This document shows positions 44,270 through 55,258 of a stretch of DNA of 64,000 bases, piece by piece. The position numbers and the translations under genes were made by a program. Below the pieces are notes generated by a model. That model saw only the letters and a program-made list of their open reading frames with translations, had not been told where the DNA came from and ran no database searches. Every line of letters begins with the position of its first letter. Position 1 is the first letter of the stretch. Location of the stretch: contig NZ_JADMKB010000032.1 in assembly GCF_018780075.1 (NCBI RefSeq), forward strand, positions 46,771 through 110,770, written 5' to 3'. This DNA is from Hydrogenophaga sp. (lineage in GTDB: Bacteria > Pseudomonadota > Gammaproteobacteria > Burkholderiales > Burkholderiaceae_C).

Positions 44270-44330
44270 TTCAAACGTCAAAAACGGAGTGCATGTTGGT
44301 TTTTTGTGTTTGCTGCGGCTAAAATAAGCT

Positions 44331-44948
44331 ATGAGTACTAAACTGATGGATGTGGCGCACGATGCACCTGACGAGGTCTGCGGCACCTTGTACGCAGCCA
44401 AGTTGCTGGGCCTGTCGGTGGGTTCGGTGCAGACGCTCGTTGAACGCAACCAGTTGCAAGCCTGGAAGACCAAAGGCGGTCACCGTCGCATCTCGCTGCA
44501 GTCCATCCGCGATTACCAGCGTGCCCAAGGCATGTCGGGCGTGGATTCAAAGCACACCATGCTTCGAGTGCTGGTGGTGGACGACGATCCGGTCTCGCTC
44601 GAAGTGTTCCGTCACACCATCGCTTCGTGGAATCTGCCCATCGATTGCACGACCATGCCGTCCGCACTGGAAGCCATCATTGACATCAGCTCGCTGAATC
44701 CCGATGTGCTCATCACGGACCTCAAGATGCCGGGGGTCGACGGCTTTGAATTGCTTCGCACCTTGCGTGGCAGCGCTAATTTTGCGTCCCTGATCCTTGT
44801 GGCCTTGACCGGCATGTCCAGTGAAGAAGTGGCGGAGCGAGGTGGTCTTCCCCCAAACACCCTGATCGCGCAGAAGCCCGTCGACATGAAATGGATGCAC
44901 GGTTTCTTCACTGCGCTCACCTCGGTCCATCAGCTCAAGCAAGCTTGA
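44331..44948 (+). CDS. Response regulator with N-terminal excisionase-type HTH
   Basis: The 205-residue protein has domain order reversed from the usual. Residues 15-68 form a MerR/excisionase-like winged helix (LYAAKLLGLSVGSVQTLVERNQL, KTKGGHRRIS, IRDYQR). Residues 78-200 are a receiver domain with acidic DDD (VLVVDDDPVS), phospho-acceptor D130 (LITDLKMPG), a conserved T (VALTGMS) and K (AQKPVD). It should be a phosphorylation-controlled DNA-binding protein. The hybrid kinase 2 kb upstream is the natural phosphodonor. It could bind the AT-rich elements in front of the RTX and EPS genes; this is inference. Confidence 0.9.
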   Translation: MSTKLMDVAHDAPDEVCGTLYAAKLLGLSVGSVQTLVERNQLQAWKTKGGHRRISLQSIRDYQRAQGMSGVDSKHTMLRVLVVDDDPVSLEVFRHTIASWNLPIDCTTMPSALEAIIDISSLNPDVLITDLKMPGVDGFELLRTLRGSANFASLILVALTGMSSEEVAERGGLPPNTLIAQKPVDMKWMHGFFTALTSVHQLKQA

Positions 44949-45437
44949 TGTGACACCGCAGGTCGCTCTGATCTGCTTTTCCCCCAACCCAGAAACCCCC
45001 CACAGCCTGTGGGGCGCTGACGCCGGTCGAGCTTTGGTGCCCTGGCCGGTTTCCATCACGGCCGGGCGTCAAGTCGAGGAAGGTGTCAGGGCGGGGTCGC
45101 TTTTCGTTCGCTTTGTTGCGTTGGTGCAACGTCTGTGTGACCGATGTCCTGTGATGGCATGTGGTTTCTGATCGGGATCCAGACCGCGTCCACAGGTGGT
45201 TTGGGCCGACCCGATGGGGCATCAGCCTCCATCCAGTCAGAAATCGATCGGCTCTTTTTCTGTTGTTTATCAGCATGTTGCGGCGTTCCGGATCAGCGGT
45301 TTTCTGGGGACGACAGGTTGCATCGTGGAAGAGCAAGCAGGCTCATCAGCATAAACTGATAGAAATGATAAAAACACTAAAAATTACAATTTAAGCTACC
45401 ATTTAAGCTTGTTTAACCAAGCTTCAAGGTGGCTTTC
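44949..45437 (+). promoter_or_regulatory. Leader region of the RTX peroxidase gene
   Basis: These 489 bases contain no supported gene. Near the left end a hairpin CCCCACA-GCC-TGTGGGG (44998-45014) follows the regulator gene but has no T-run. Near the right end the A-rich element ATGATAAAAACA lies at 45365-45376, about 62 bp before the peroxidase start, in DNA suddenly rich in A/T. An AAGG ribosome site is 8 nt before the ATG at 45438. Confidence 0.5.
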
Positions 45438-48400
45438 ATGTTGCTCAACCAGACAGATATCGATTTCCTGCTTGCCCAGCTCACGCTGCCAGGCAATGAC
45501 CCCCGCAATGCGCCGCTGGGCACCGTGCTGGACCCGACTGGTATCCGTGATGTGGCGGGCGTGGGCAACAACGTGCTCAGCCCGACCTGGGGTGCTGCCG
45601 ACCAGTTGTTTGTGCGGGTGACCACCCCCGTCTTCGGTCAGGCAGAGGGCACGGTGGTCTTTGGACAGCAAGGGCCTGTGATCACGGCGGGCACGCCCAG
45701 CTACGGAACGCGCAACATCAACCTGGTGGACACCAGCCCTCGCGTGATCAGCAACTTGGTCGCCGACCAAAGTGATGCTGCTCTTGAGGCCCTTGGATAC
45801 CTCACCGCTGAACAAAAGCGTCTGGCGGTGCTGGACGATCCGACGACCACACCGGGCGGGCGGCTCAACCCGTTCACCGGGGCCGCGAACCCGCTGCCTT
45901 ACAGCTCGTTCACCACCATGTTCGGTCAGTTTTTTGACCATGGCCTCGATTTCGTGCAGAAGGGAGCCGATGGCACGATCCTGGTGCCGTTGTTGCCCGA
46001 CGACCCGCTTTACAACCACCCCGACAACGAGGTTGCTCCCGGCGTCTTTAACAACTTCATCGTGGCCTCCCGCACCAACACGGTGCAGGTGAACATCGGG
46101 GCGACCAGCACGAACGACTTGGTGTCCGCCCTGGGGCTGACGGAGGCCCGCACGCCGACCGCAGTGACCGGCACGAACACCATCAACAACAACATCGGCA
46201 ACAACGGTGGCGTGCTGATGCTCAACAACACCGCCATCACGATCGCGGACAACCGCAGCTTGCAGGGTGTGGTGGACGACATCAACGCGCAGACGCTGTC
46301 CACGGGCGTCACGGCATCAGTGGTGGCCAATCAGCTGGTGTTGACACCCGCGGCTGCCAATGAAAGCGTGAACGTGACGTCACCTTTCATTGACCTCAGC
46401 CAGTCATACGGTTCTGCGGCCAGTCACACCGTGTTCGTTCGTGAATACGACGTGAACGACCCAGTTCTGACCTCGGCCCGCTACATCACCACCGGCGCAC
46501 TGGTCAGCGGTACGGATGGCGGCATGGCCACCTGGGCCGACATCAAGGCAAATGCCGCGAAGATTGGCATTACTCTGAACAACAAGGACGTGCTGGACAT
46601 TCCGGAGGTGTTGCTCAACGCCGACGGCACGCCGTTCCTCACCGCCTCGGGTGGCTGGCTGGTGGCCCGCCATGTGGTCAGCGGCGAGGTTTACTACGTC
46701 CAAAACAGCGACATCTCGCTCAACACCGTGATCCGTGACGTGAACGGCCAGACGGTGGCCGACGGCCAGGTGGTGGGCATCCGGGGCAATCTGCAGCTGC
46801 AGACCATCGGTCACGCCTTCCTGGACGACATCGCCCATTCGGCAAACATGGTGAACTCGCAAACCGGCCAGCTGAAACAGGCCGACAGCGACGGTGTTGT
46901 CAACGGTGACCTGGATGGCAATGGCTTGATCGACAATGGCGAGACCCCGCTGGAGGCGGGGCGCTACGACAACGAGTTGCTGGACCGGCACTTCATCGCC
47001 GGTGACGGCCGTGCCAACGAAAACATCGGGCTGACCGCCATCCACGATGTGTTCCACGCGGAGCACAACCGCGTGCTGCAGGACATCCAGGCCATGGTGC
47101 TGGGCGGCACGGACAGCCATGGCGTTGTGCACGAAGCACGTGCCGACGCTGCCGACTGGACCGGAGAAATGTTCTTTCAGGCCGCCAAGCTGGTCACTGA
47201 AATGGAGTACCAGCACCTGGTGTTTGGTGAGTTTGTGCGCAAGCTCAGCCCGAACATCAACGCGTTTGCTGCTTACGACATCTTCATCGACCCGGCCATC
47301 TCGGCCGAGTTCGCGCACGCGGTGTACCGTTTCGGCCACTCCATGCTGACCGAGACGGTGGACCTCGCTGCCTTTGGCGCCGATGGGCTGGCCACCGGTA
47401 CCGTGCAAGAGATGAAGCTGCTGGATGCTTTCCTGAACCCCACCGCCTACACCAGCACCACCGCAGGTGAATTCGCACTCGGGATGTCGGCCCAGGTGGG
47501 CAATGGCATCGACATGTGGGTGACCGATGCGCTGCGCAACAACCTGGTCGGTCTGCCACTTGACTTGGCCGCGCTCAACATCGTGCGCGGTCGCGACACA
47601 GGCATGGCTTCTCTCAACGGGGTCCGCGAGCAGCTGTTTGCACAAACCGGCATGTCCACGCTCAAGCCCTATGAGAACTGGGACGAATTCGGCATGGGCA
47701 TCACGCACCCGGAGGCGCTGGAAAACTTCATCATGGCGTACTCACGGGACGCTGTGCTGACCGGGTTTGGGTCGTCCAAAACGCTGGATGAATGGAACGC
47801 TTTGCAGCGAAGCCTTGTCGAAGCCGACAACCTGGCCTATGCCGAAGGCTTGCGCACCGCTGCCCAAGTCGCGTTGACCGACTACGATTTCATGACCACG
47901 GACACAGGTGTGGACCGGATTGACTTCTGGATCGGTGGTCTGGCCGAAAGCAAGGTGGACGGGGGCATGCTGGGTACCACCTTCGACATGATCTTTGCTG
48001 CGCAGATGATCAAGTTGCAGAACGCCGACCGCTTCTACTACCTGAACCGCCTGGCCGGCACCAACATGCTGGCGGAAATCGAGGGGCAACTGTTCTCCGA
48101 CCTGGTGATGCGCAGCACCGACACTCAGCATCTGTACTCCGACATCTTCTCGGTGCCCGATGCGTACGTGGAGATCAGCACGGTGGACCAGCCCGATACC
48201 GGGCGAACCATCAACATGCTGGCCGGCCTGAACCAGGCAGGTTGGGTGGGCTCCGATGCAACAGGATGGAAGTTCTATGGCAACCCGGGTGAGTACACCG
48301 ACGCTCGGGGGGTGTTGAGCCCCAACGGCAGAGGCAATGCCAGCGAAATGATCGGCGGCACCGAGGCGGCTGACAACATCAACGCCGGTGGCGGTAACGA

Positions 48401-51170
48401 CACGGTCTGGGCCGACGGCGGTGCTGACACGGTCGAAGGCGGCATTGGCAATGATTTCTTGCACGGTGGGGCGGGTGATGACGTCATCATTGATTCCCAG
48501 GGTGACGACCTGATCTGGGGTGATGACGGTAACGACAGCATCAATGCCGGCAATGGCCTGGACCAGGTGTTCGGTGGCGACGGCGACGACACGCTTCGCG
48601 GGGGCGCGGGTGCCGATGTGATCGACGGCGGGGTGGGTGACGATGTGATCTACGGCGACAACGGCAATGTGGTGCCAACGCCTTCCCCTGTGGGCGGTAC
48701 GGTGAATGTGATGGACGCCACTGGGGATGCGGACGTGATTGCTGGCGGCGACGGCAACGACACCTTGTATGGTGGCGGCGGTGATGACGGGATCGATGGT
48801 GGCAACGGCGACGACGTGATCCACGGTGGACTCGGCAGCGACGGTATGGCCGGCTGGTTCGGCGATGACACGTTCGTCATGGACGCCTCCGACATCGGCT
48901 TTGGCAACGCGGTGGACGGCGGCATGGGCTTCGACACGGTCGACTACTCCGCCAGCGTCGGCAACGGTGTCGGCACCGGGGCCGCTCGCGAGGGCGTCAA
49001 CGTCAACCTCAGCGTTCCCAATGCCGCGACTGCGGTAGCCGCAGACACTTTTGTGGACGTGGAAAGCTTGATCGGTTCCCGGTTCAACGACGTGCTCACG
49101 GGCGGGGCCGCGATCGTCAACGTGTACACCGTCGATCAGAACGGTCAGCCCACCAACGTGCTGGATCTGCTGGCCAGTACCGGCGGTAGTGTCGGTTTCC
49201 AGGTGGCCAACGAGTTTGGCGACCCTGTGGTGGCCGTGGTCAACGGCGTTGAAACGCTGGTGGCAATGGACCACACGATTGATGGTGGAGACGGCAACGA
49301 CGTCATCACCGGTGGCGAGGGCAATGACACGCTGATTGGCGGAGCCGGGACCGACACCCTGACAGGTGGCTTGGGCGATGACATCTATGTGGTGGACGGC
49401 AACGCCGACGTGGTGAACGAACTGCTCAATGAGGGCACCGACGCCATCGTGGTTCAGACCGCTGGCAACACGACTTTCAGTCTGGCTCCTGCGGATCCGG
49501 TGCTCGCTGCGGGCCGTGCCAACATCGAGAACCTCTCCTACGAAGGGGCAGGCAACTTCAACGGCACCGGCAACGCGTTGGACAACGTCATCAGCGGTGC
49601 CGCGGGCAACGACACCCTGGTCGGCGGTGCTGGCAATGACACCCTGATCGGGGGCGCCGGCAACGACGCCCTCAATGGCGGCACGGGCAATGACAGCATG
49701 GTGGGTGGGGCTGGCAACGACAGCTACACCGTGGACTCGGTCACCGACGGGGTGGTCGAGGTCGCAGACGAAGGCATAGACACGGTGACATCCACCGTCA
49801 GCCTCACCCTGGGTGCCAACGTCGAAAACCTCACGCTGGGTGGCAACCAGAACATCAGTGGCACTGGCAACAACCTGGCCAACGTCATCACAGGCAATGG
49901 TGGTGCCAACGTACTGACCGGTGGCGGCGGTGCCGACACCTTGGTCGGCGGCGGCGGAAACGACACCTTCGTGCTGACCAACCTCACCGACGCGGTGGTG
50001 ACGACGGAGAACGGGGGAGGAGGGACCGACACCATCCTGGTTCAGGTGGCTGGCAACGCAAGCTTCAGTCTGGATGGCAGGGTCAACATCGAAAACCTGA
50101 CCTACCAGGGCGCTGGCAACTTCAATGGAACCGGCAGCGCAGGTGACAACGTGATCACCGGTGCGAATGGTGCCGACACGCTCACTGGTGCGGCCGGCAA
50201 CGACAACCTGGTGGGCAATGCAGGCAACGACGTGCTGCTGGGCGGAACCGGCAACGATGCCCTCAACGGCGGTGCGGGCAATGACACCCTGACCGGGGGC
50301 ACCGGCGCCGACCAGTTGACCGGGGGGGCCGGTTTGGACACCTTCGTGTTCACTGCGGTCGGTGAATCTGGAACCACCGCAGGCACCCGCGACACCATCA
50401 CCGACTTCGCGGTGGGTGATTTGATCGACGTGTCGGGCATCGGTACCTTCACCTTCATTGGGACCAACGCGTTCAATGGCTTGATGCAGCTGCGTGCGAC
50501 CACCACACTCGGCAACACCCTGGTCGAAGGCAACACCGTGGGCAACACGGGTGCTGACTTCAGCATCGCCCTGACGGGTACCCAGGCGCTGACGGCCAAC
50601 AGCTTTGTCGGGGTGACGGCGCCCCCGCCTGCGCCACCGGTGGTGGGGCAGACGTTGAATGGAAGTGGCGGCGGCAACACGCTCAATGGTGGTGCGGGCA
50701 ACGATGTGATCAATGGCAACGGCGGCAACGACGTGCTGTCTGGCGGTGCAGGCAACGATGTGATCATGGGTGGCACCGGCAACGACGTGATCAGCGGTGG
50801 TGCTGGCAATGACACTCTGGTGGGCGGTGCCGGCAACGACGCGTTTGTGTTCAACACGGCGCTGGGCGCAGGCAATGTGGATGTGATCACCGATTTCTCC
50901 AACGTCGGCAACACCAACAACGATGTCATCCGCCTGGAAAACGCGGTGTTCACGACGCTCAACCAGACGGGAACACTGGCGGCCAATGCCTTTGAGAGCA
51001 ACCAGGCCGGTCTGGCCACCCAGACCACCACACGGGTCATCTACAACACATCGAATGGTGCGGTGAACTACGACGCCGACGGCTCGCTTACCGGCTCGCT
51101 GGCGGTCCAGTTTGCTGAGCTGACCGGGGCACCGGCGGGGATCACACGGACCGATTTTGTGGTGATCTGA
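45438..51170 (+). CDS. Secreted RTX haem peroxidase (animal-peroxidase type)
   Basis: A 1910-residue protein. Residues about 1-900 form an animal-type haem peroxidase domain: distal H168 in QFFDHGLDF, the HNR motif in [11 protein letters not shown], and proximal H634 in [10 protein letters not shown]. From about residue 970 there are three clusters of RTX calcium-binding nonapeptides ([11 protein letters not shown] type), which fold on Ca2+ outside the cell. The C-terminus ([34 protein letters not shown]) is the usual uncleaved type I secretion signal region. There is no N-terminal signal peptide. Likely exported by the HlyD/ABC/TolC system 3 kb away. Related bacterial peroxidases generate hypohalous acids or act in adhesion. 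Start ATG 45438; GTG at 45429 possible. Confidence 0.93.
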   Translation: MLLNQTDIDFLLAQLTLPGNDPRNAPLGTVLDPTGIRDVAGVGNNVLSPTWGAADQLFVRVTTPVFGQAEGTVVFGQQGPVITAGTPSYGTRNINLVDTSPRVISNLVADQSDAALEALGYLTAEQKRLAVLDDPTTTPGGRLNPFTGAANPLPYSSFTTMFGQFFDHGLDFVQKGADGTILVPLLPDDPLYNHPDNEVAPGVFNNFIVASRTNTVQVNIGATSTNDLVSALGLTEARTPTAVTGTNTINNNIGNNGGVLMLNNTAITIADNRSLQGVVDDINAQTLSTGVTASVVANQLVLTPAAANESVNVTSPFIDLSQSYGSAASHTVFVREYDVNDPVLTSARYITTGALVSGTDGGMATWADIKANAAKIGITLNNKDVLDIPEVLLNADGTPFLTASGGWLVARHVVSGEVYYVQNSDISLNTVIRDVNGQTVADGQVVGIRGNLQLQTIGHAFLDDIAHSANMVNSQTGQLKQADSDGVVNGDLDGNGLIDNGETPLEAGRYDNELLDRHFIAGDGRANENIGLTAIHDVFHAEHNRVLQDIQAMVLGGTDSHGVVHEARADAADWTGEMFFQAAKLVTEMEYQHLVFGEFVRKLSPNINAFAAYDIFIDPAISAEFAHAVYRFGHSMLTETVDLAAFGADGLATGTVQEMKLLDAFLNPTAYTSTTAGEFALGMSAQVGNGIDMWVTDALRNNLVGLPLDLAALNIVRGRDTGMASLNGVREQLFAQTGMSTLKPYENWDEFGMGITHPEALENFIMAYSRDAVLTGFGSSKTLDEWNALQRSLVEADNLAYAEGLRTAAQVALTDYDFMTTDTGVDRIDFWIGGLAESKVDGGMLGTTFDMIFAAQMIKLQNADRFYYLNRLAGTNMLAEIEGQLFSDLVMRSTDTQHLYSDIFSVPDAYVEISTVDQPDTGRTINMLAGLNQAGWVGSDATGWKFYGNPGEYTDARGVLSPNGRGNASEMIGGTEAADNINAGGGNDTVWADGGADTVEGGIGNDFLHGGAGDDVIIDSQGDDLIWGDDGNDSINAGNGLDQVFGGDGDDTLRGGAGADVIDGGVGDDVIYGDNGNVVPTPSPVGGTVNVMDATGDADVIAGGDGNDTLYGGGGDDGIDGGNGDDVIHGGLGSDGMAGWFGDDTFVMDASDIGFGNAVDGGMGFDTVDYSASVGNGVGTGAAREGVNVNLSVPNAATAVAADTFVDVESLIGSRFNDVLTGGAAIVNVYTVDQNGQPTNVLDLLASTGGSVGFQVANEFGDPVVAVVNGVETLVAMDHTIDGGDGNDVITGGEGNDTLIGGAGTDTLTGGLGDDIYVVDGNADVVNELLNEGTDAIVVQTAGNTTFSLAPADPVLAAGRANIENLSYEGAGNFNGTGNALDNVISGAAGNDTLVGGAGNDTLIGGAGNDALNGGTGNDSMVGGAGNDSYTVDSVTDGVVEVADEGIDTVTSTVSLTLGANVENLTLGGNQNISGTGNNLANVITGNGGANVLTGGGGADTLVGGGGNDTFVLTNLTDAVVTTENGGGGTDTILVQVAGNASFSLDGRVNIENLTYQGAGNFNGTGSAGDNVITGANGADTLTGAAGNDNLVGNAGNDVLLGGTGNDALNGGAGNDTLTGGTGADQLTGGAGLDTFVFTAVGESGTTAGTRDTITDFAVGDLIDVSGIGTFTFIGTNAFNGLMQLRATTTLGNTLVEGNTVGNTGADFSIALTGTQALTANSFVGVTAPPPAPPVVGQTLNGSGGGNTLNGGAGNDVINGNGGNDVLSGGAGNDVIMGGTGNDVISGGAGNDTLVGGAGNDAFVFNTALGAGNVDVITDFSNVGNTNNDVIRLENAVFTTLNQTGTLAANAFESNQAGLATQTTTRVIYNTSNGAVNYDADGSLTGSLAVQFAELTGAPAGITRTDFVVI

Positions 51171-51225
51171 TCCCAGGTCGCGTGGCCCGCTGGATGGCGG
51201 GTCGCGCGATTCTCGGCCCCTATGA

Positions 51226-51261
51226 CAGATGCCTGGCGCCAGCCGGGCATCTGTTTTTTTT
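51226..51261 (+). terminator. Rho-independent terminator of RTX peroxidase gene
   Basis: CAGATGCC (51226-51233) pairs with GGCATCTG (51246-51253), the loop itself containing the self-complementary TGGCGCCA. Eight T residues follow (51254-51261). It lies 55 bp behind the stop codon. Confidence 0.9.
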
Positions 51262-51344
51262 CGCCCATGACCGTCTCCTGCCGACGCGACCAGACGAAGC
51301 GATCACAGACACCGCTCAGATCCGGTGTGTGAGTGCGTGGGACG

Positions 51345-51374
51345 AAAAAAAACCAGCGTCTGCTGACGCTGGTT
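51345..51374 (-). terminator. Rho-independent terminator of leftward RTX-like gene
   Basis: Perfect 10-bp stem AACCAGCGTC / GACGCTGGTT (51351-51360, 51365-51374) with a TGCT loop. It is preceded on the + strand by eight A residues (51345-51352), which are the T-run for leftward transcripts. It lies 44 bp beyond the stop of the 712-residue gene. Confidence 0.9.
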
Positions 51375-51417
51375 GTTGCAAGGCAATGCGGCCGGTCAAG
51401 ACCGCTGGGTGTGCCGA

Positions 51418-53556
51418 TCAGATCACCGGTGGCGGGGGCGGAGTCACCAGGCTGTTGTTCAGGAACGAGCTGCTGGAGAAGGCGTCCACGCCGACCCCGG
51501 CAAACTGGGCCATGTGGGTGAACTCGCTGGCGCTGAGCGAACCGCTGGAGTCGCCGTCGGCCCCTTGGTAAAGGTGGGTGAAGGCGTCGGCGCCCGGCAG
51601 CGCCGATTCTTCCACCAGGAAGAACAGGCTGTAGTCCTGCCCTGCGCCATCGATGACGATCTCCTGCATCGGGCTCGACGGATCATTGAGCCAGCTGTGC
51701 AGGTTCCACGGGCTGGCCGCATCCATGGCCACCACCGCCGTGGCTGAAGCGTCTTTGTCTTCGAACACCAGATTGAACTGGGCGGGATTGTCGAGGTCCT
51801 GGTCCAGCAAGGCCCCATCGGTCAACACGTCGACATCGTCACCTTCCAGTGCAAAGCTGGTGTCTGTCGCCTGCAGTTCAAGACGGGTGCTCTCTTCGTC
51901 AAAACCGACGACCGTATCGAGTCCGTTGGTGGCAGCGGTTTCGAACCGCACCGTGGTTTGGGCTGCGTGCTTGTGATCGTCGACATCTTTGTCCAGCACG
52001 ATCAGGTCATCGCCCTCGCCGCCGGACACGGTGTCGCCAGCGCCTTGCGTGAACAGCAGGTCGTTGCCAGCTCCGCCGCTGATGAGTTCCTTGAACTCGG
52101 AGGAGCCCACCACCACGTCGTTGCAAACGGTACCGTCGACGGTGTCGCCGTCGGCTGTGGCCTTGTCGGTTGACACCAGGTAGACGCCATGGTCCTGAAA
52201 GTAAGGGTATTCAGCTTCACAGGATGACGTGTCATCCTGCATTTGTGATCCACCCAGGTCGTAGCGCGCATAGGTGGTGCCTTGGGCAAAGTGCACGAAT
52301 TCCACGGCGGCACTGGGCTCACCCTCGGGTGCAGGGGCGAACTGGTTGTTGACCGAAATGTGCACGTCCAGACCATCGGTGCCTTCGATGTCGATGCAGA
52401 GCTTGTCGTCGTGGCGTGACATTGCCAGGTGGTCCAGTTCAACACCGGCCTGGTCCCAGCCATCAAAATCGATCAGGTCAAGATTGCCATCGAAGTCATT
52501 GATGGCGATATGCGGCTCACCACTGTGCTCATCAAGCGTCACTTCTGCGTTTCCGGCGTAGCCGTCCGTGAGCATGGCTTGTACCGAATACCTCGCATCC
52601 ACCCCTTCAGGGCTGTCACCCTCCGCCGCCAAGAACGTGGGCAACACGCGGTCGATGGTGAGGGTGGTGGGTGAGCTGTAGTTCAGGCCATCGAAGGCGA
52701 CCACGGCCAGCTCGATCGACGGCGCGCAGGGCAGGGCCGGGTTGCCGGCGCCAATTTCTGCCTCGCCTTTTTCGGTCAGGCTGACACGTCCCTGTTCGTC
52801 GATGGAGAAGTAACCATCGGCCGATGTCGTGGCCGGCTGGCCGTCGTTCCAGAAATAGAAGCTCAGCTGGGTCGGTCCGTTGTCCGCATCCGTGCCTCTG
52901 ACCACGGCACATTCGATTTCGCCGGTGCTGGCGTTCAGCGTCAGCTCGACCTCCTCATGCTCCAGCCAGACGGCAGGAGGCATGTTGGCCAACGGTGGGC
53001 GCTCGGGCGCCGGCGCGGGTGGACGCCGCTCAGGAAGCGGGTCCGACGCAGGGGTTGGGCCCGACACTGGGGCCGGGCCCAGCAAAATGGGCGACGCATC
53101 CACGGGTGGAGGCGCCGCTGCGGGATCGTCGTTGATGAGCAGACCCAACAGTGGTGTGAACAGCAATGGGCTGAAGTTGGTGACGGCGGTGCCCGCACCA
53201 GCCCCATTGCCGCTGCCCGCGCCCGCCCCACCAGCACCTTCTGTGCTGTTGGATGCCGCACTCTCTGCACCGGCCACCTCGGCCTGCGCAAGCTCCCATT
53301 CTTCGCTGTCGGAGATTGCAACTTCGTCGTCGACCAGTTCTTCACTCTCCCCAGTTTTTTTCTTCGCCACTCGGTTGGTCTGCGGCTTGGGTTCGGGAAG
53401 CGCTTCATTGAAGCGGCTGAGGCTCTTCAGATCGGCGCCGTTCAGGTCGGTGCTGAAAACGGGGGTGCCTTGGCGAACCGCAGTGGCTTTGGTGGCGCGG
53501 CCAGCGTCGGCGCTGGGCAACTTGAACGGCGTATCGAGCTGCGATGTGGGCTTCAT
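51418..53556 (-). CDS. Large acidic RTX-like secreted protein
   Basis: The 712-residue protein has a charged N-terminal region and a Gly/Ala/Pro-rich low-complexity linker (about residues 95-190). A domain with cadherin/VCBS-like character follows (LNASTGEIECAVVRGTDADNG; SADGYFSIDEQGRVSLTEKG). A short RTX segment (SGGAGNDLLFTQGAGDTVSGGEGDDLIVLD) comes next. Near the C-terminus is an EF-hand/dockerin-like loop (GADGDSSGSLSASEF). It ends in LVTPPPPPVI. There is no signal peptide, so a type I substrate is likely. It is the first of two cargo candidates for the exporter encoded just upstream. Function unknown: adhesin or matrix protein is plausible. Confidence 0.75.
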   Translation of the reverse strand: MKPTSQLDTPFKLPSADAGRATKATAVRQGTPVFSTDLNGADLKSLSRFNEALPEPKPQTNRVAKKKTGESEELVDDEVAISDSEEWELAQAEVAGAESAASNSTEGAGGAGAGSGNGAGAGTAVTNFSPLLFTPLLGLLINDDPAAAPPPVDASPILLGPAPVSGPTPASDPLPERRPPAPAPERPPLANMPPAVWLEHEEVELTLNASTGEIECAVVRGTDADNGPTQLSFYFWNDGQPATTSADGYFSIDEQGRVSLTEKGEAEIGAGNPALPCAPSIELAVVAFDGLNYSSPTTLTIDRVLPTFLAAEGDSPEGVDARYSVQAMLTDGYAGNAEVTLDEHSGEPHIAINDFDGNLDLIDFDGWDQAGVELDHLAMSRHDDKLCIDIEGTDGLDVHISVNNQFAPAPEGEPSAAVEFVHFAQGTTYARYDLGGSQMQDDTSSCEAEYPYFQDHGVYLVSTDKATADGDTVDGTVCNDVVVGSSEFKELISGGAGNDLLFTQGAGDTVSGGEGDDLIVLDKDVDDHKHAAQTTVRFETAATNGLDTVVGFDEESTRLELQATDTSFALEGDDVDVLTDGALLDQDLDNPAQFNLVFEDKDASATAVVAMDAASPWNLHSWLNDPSSPMQEIVIDGAGQDYSLFFLVEESALPGADAFTHLYQGADGDSSGSLSASEFTHMAQFAGVGVDAFSSSSFLNNSLVTPPPPPVI

Positions 53557-53628
53557 GAGCTATTCCTGTTGGGGCCGAGTGACTCGGCACAGAGATGTGT
53601 TGAAAGGGATCTGCTTGGCGATAGAGGG

Positions 53629-53940
53629 TCAGTGTTTGGGTACGCAGTAGTACCCGCCGCCCTGGAAGGAGGTGCCATCGACGTTGCGTGCTTGGGCGTG
53701 GTAACCCCTGGGCTCGTAGGACACCTTGTCGGTGTTGAGGGAACTGCAGGTTGTCGCAGCCGTCACCTGGAGTTCCGCTGGAACCGGGCCGAACGCACGC
53801 GGGTGATCCCATGTTTTCACGTCGTCCTTGACGACGAGCTGGGGTGGCGTGTCCGCTTGCTGGTTGCCTGCCTGCGGGTACATGGCGCAGGCGGTCAATG
53901 CAGTGACGAGACATGCGGCCAGAATCAGCTTTGTTTTCAT
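53629..53940 (-). CDS. Small lipoprotein between RTX gene and exporter
   Basis: The start at 53940 (MKTKLILAACLVTALTAC) gives a classical lipoprotein signal with lipobox LTAC (Cys18) and a mature chain of about 86 residues. It contains an internal Cys pair (TTCSS, YYCVPKH). No family recognised. An AAGGAAT ribosome site lies just upstream. Upstream is the strongest palindromic AT-rich element of the window (53974-53990), so it may be expressed independently of the exporter operon. Confidence 0.75.
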   Translation of the reverse strand: MKTKLILAACLVTALTACAMYPQAGNQQADTPPQLVVKDDVKTWDHPRAFGPVPAELQVTAATTCSSLNTDKVSYEPRGYHAQARNVDGTSFQGGGYYCVPKH

Positions 53941-53973
53941 GTGGATTCCTTGGATCTTTGATAAATTGCTAAA

Positions 53974-54000
53974 TATCATTTTAAATGATAAAAACAATAA
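53974..54000 (-). promoter_or_regulatory. TATCATTT-T-AAATGATA palindrome with A-rich tail
   Basis: TATCATTT (53974-53981), one T, and AAATGATA (53983-53990) form a 17-bp palindrome. ATGATAAAAACAATAA continues to 54000. It lies 34 bp upstream of the lipoprotein start. The same 16-mer ATGATAAAAACAATAA is found at 59213-59228 before the TolC gene. Looks like a regulator binding site. Confidence 0.6.
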
Positions 54001-54067
54001 TCATCAAGATGATTTGTTGTTTTGAAGGCCCTGTGGCCGTCTGGGTGGGCCACACCTGGGCGAGGGC

Positions 54068-55258
54068 CTACCGCTCGCCAAGCGAATCGTTAAGGGTTTT
54101 GACGATGGGCTTCAGCAGGTACATCAGTACGGTGTTGTGGCCGGTCTTGACCTCGATGCTGGCGGTCATACCGGGCTGCAAGCTCAGGTTTTCTTCCGAC
54201 TTGCGGTTGAACTTGACCGAGTCGGTCTTGACCTGGACGCGGTAATAAGCCTGTTCCCCTTGTTTGAGGTCTTCGCTCATGGTGTCCGCGCTGATGTAGG
54301 TCAGCTTGCCCGGCAGGCTGCCGTAGATGGTGTAGTCGTAAGCGTCAATCTTGACCGACACGTCCAGCCCGGGCTTGAGGAACGCCACGTCCGAGGGTTT
54401 GACTTTGGCTTCCACGATCAGGTTGTCTTCAACCGGCACGATCTGCATCAATTCGTCGCCGGCCCGGAGCACACCGCCGCGCGTGGTCACGCGAACGTTT
54501 TTCACGGTGCCGTTGACGGGCGCTCTCAGCTCGGTGTTGGTCAGCTGGTCCTGTCGCTGGACCAGAAGTTCGCGAGCGCTGCTCAGCTCCTCCTCCGCTT
54601 TGTTCAGTTCGGCTTGAACGTCCTGAAGGTATTTGTTTTCTCGGTTGCTGATTTGCCCTTCGAGGTCTGCGACCTGGCGCTGCAGGCGCAAGACCTCACC
54701 CATGCTCACGTCGCCCGCCGCAAGCAGTGGTTCGGTCATGGCCAGCTCTCGCATGGCCAAGCCCTTCATGCGCTCGATGGCTGCGATCTCCTGGCTGAGC
54801 GATGCACGCCTCTTCTCGAGGAGGTTGACCTGGTTCTGGCGAAACGCAGGGAAGCTGTCGGATTTGCCATCGAACCGTGGCGAGCCGCCAAACACCTCGG
54901 CCCGCAGCCGGCTGACCGTGGCGCTCAGAGCCCCCAGTTTGGATTCGGCCTCACGGTAGCCGGCCTCCACCTTCGTCCGGTCCAGGCGGGCGAGCAGTTC
55001 ACCGCGCTGTACCTCTGTGCCTTCGCGCACCAGCAATTCTTCGAGCACGCCCCCGTCTGGCGCCTGAATGATCTGTGTGCGAGAGCTGGCGATGATCTGA
55101 CCCTGGCCGCGGGTGATTTGATCGATCTCGGCGTGGTAGGCCCAGCCAACGAAGAGGCCCAACGCGATGAGGCTGCCCCAAACCGCCATCCTGAGACCGG
55201 CTCCGACTTCTGGGTGCGCGCGGGATGTGTCCCGAGGGACCCTGTTTTTTGAACTCAT
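54068..55258 (-). CDS. Type I secretion membrane-fusion protein, HlyD family
   Basis: The 396-residue adaptor has a single N-terminal membrane helix (about 25-45). A lipoyl/beta-barrel half follows (GQIIASSRTQIIQAPDGGVLEELLV). A long periplasmic coiled-coil hairpin covers about 100-260, and the C-terminal half has the HlyD signature LRAPVNGTVKNVRVTTRGGV and the closing VGKLTYISAD-like barrel region. It links the inner-membrane ABC exporter to TolC. It overlaps the ABC gene by 4 nt (ATGA). Order TolC-ABC-HlyD in one operon matches LapB/LapC/LapE-type systems for giant RTX proteins. Confidence 0.93.
   Translation of the reverse strand: MSSKNRVPRDTSRAHPEVGAGLRMAVWGSLIALGLFVGWAYHAEIDQITRGQGQIIASSRTQIIQAPDGGVLEELLVREGTEVQRGELLARLDRTKVEAGYREAESKLGALSATVSRLRAEVFGGSPRFDGKSDSFPAFRQNQVNLLEKRRASLSQEIAAIERMKGLAMRELAMTEPLLAAGDVSMGEVLRLQRQVADLEGQISNRENKYLQDVQAELNKAEEELSSARELLVQRQDQLTNTELRAPVNGTVKNVRVTTRGGVLRAGDELMQIVPVEDNLIVEAKVKPSDVAFLKPGLDVSVKIDAYDYTIYGSLPGKLTYISADTMSEDLKQGEQAYYRVQVKTDSVKFNRKSEENLSLQPGMTASIEVKTGHNTVLMYLLKPIVKTLNDSLGER

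Noticed and set aside
44998..45014. Hairpin after the response regulator as a terminator
   Set aside because: The stem is good but no T-run follows on either strand.
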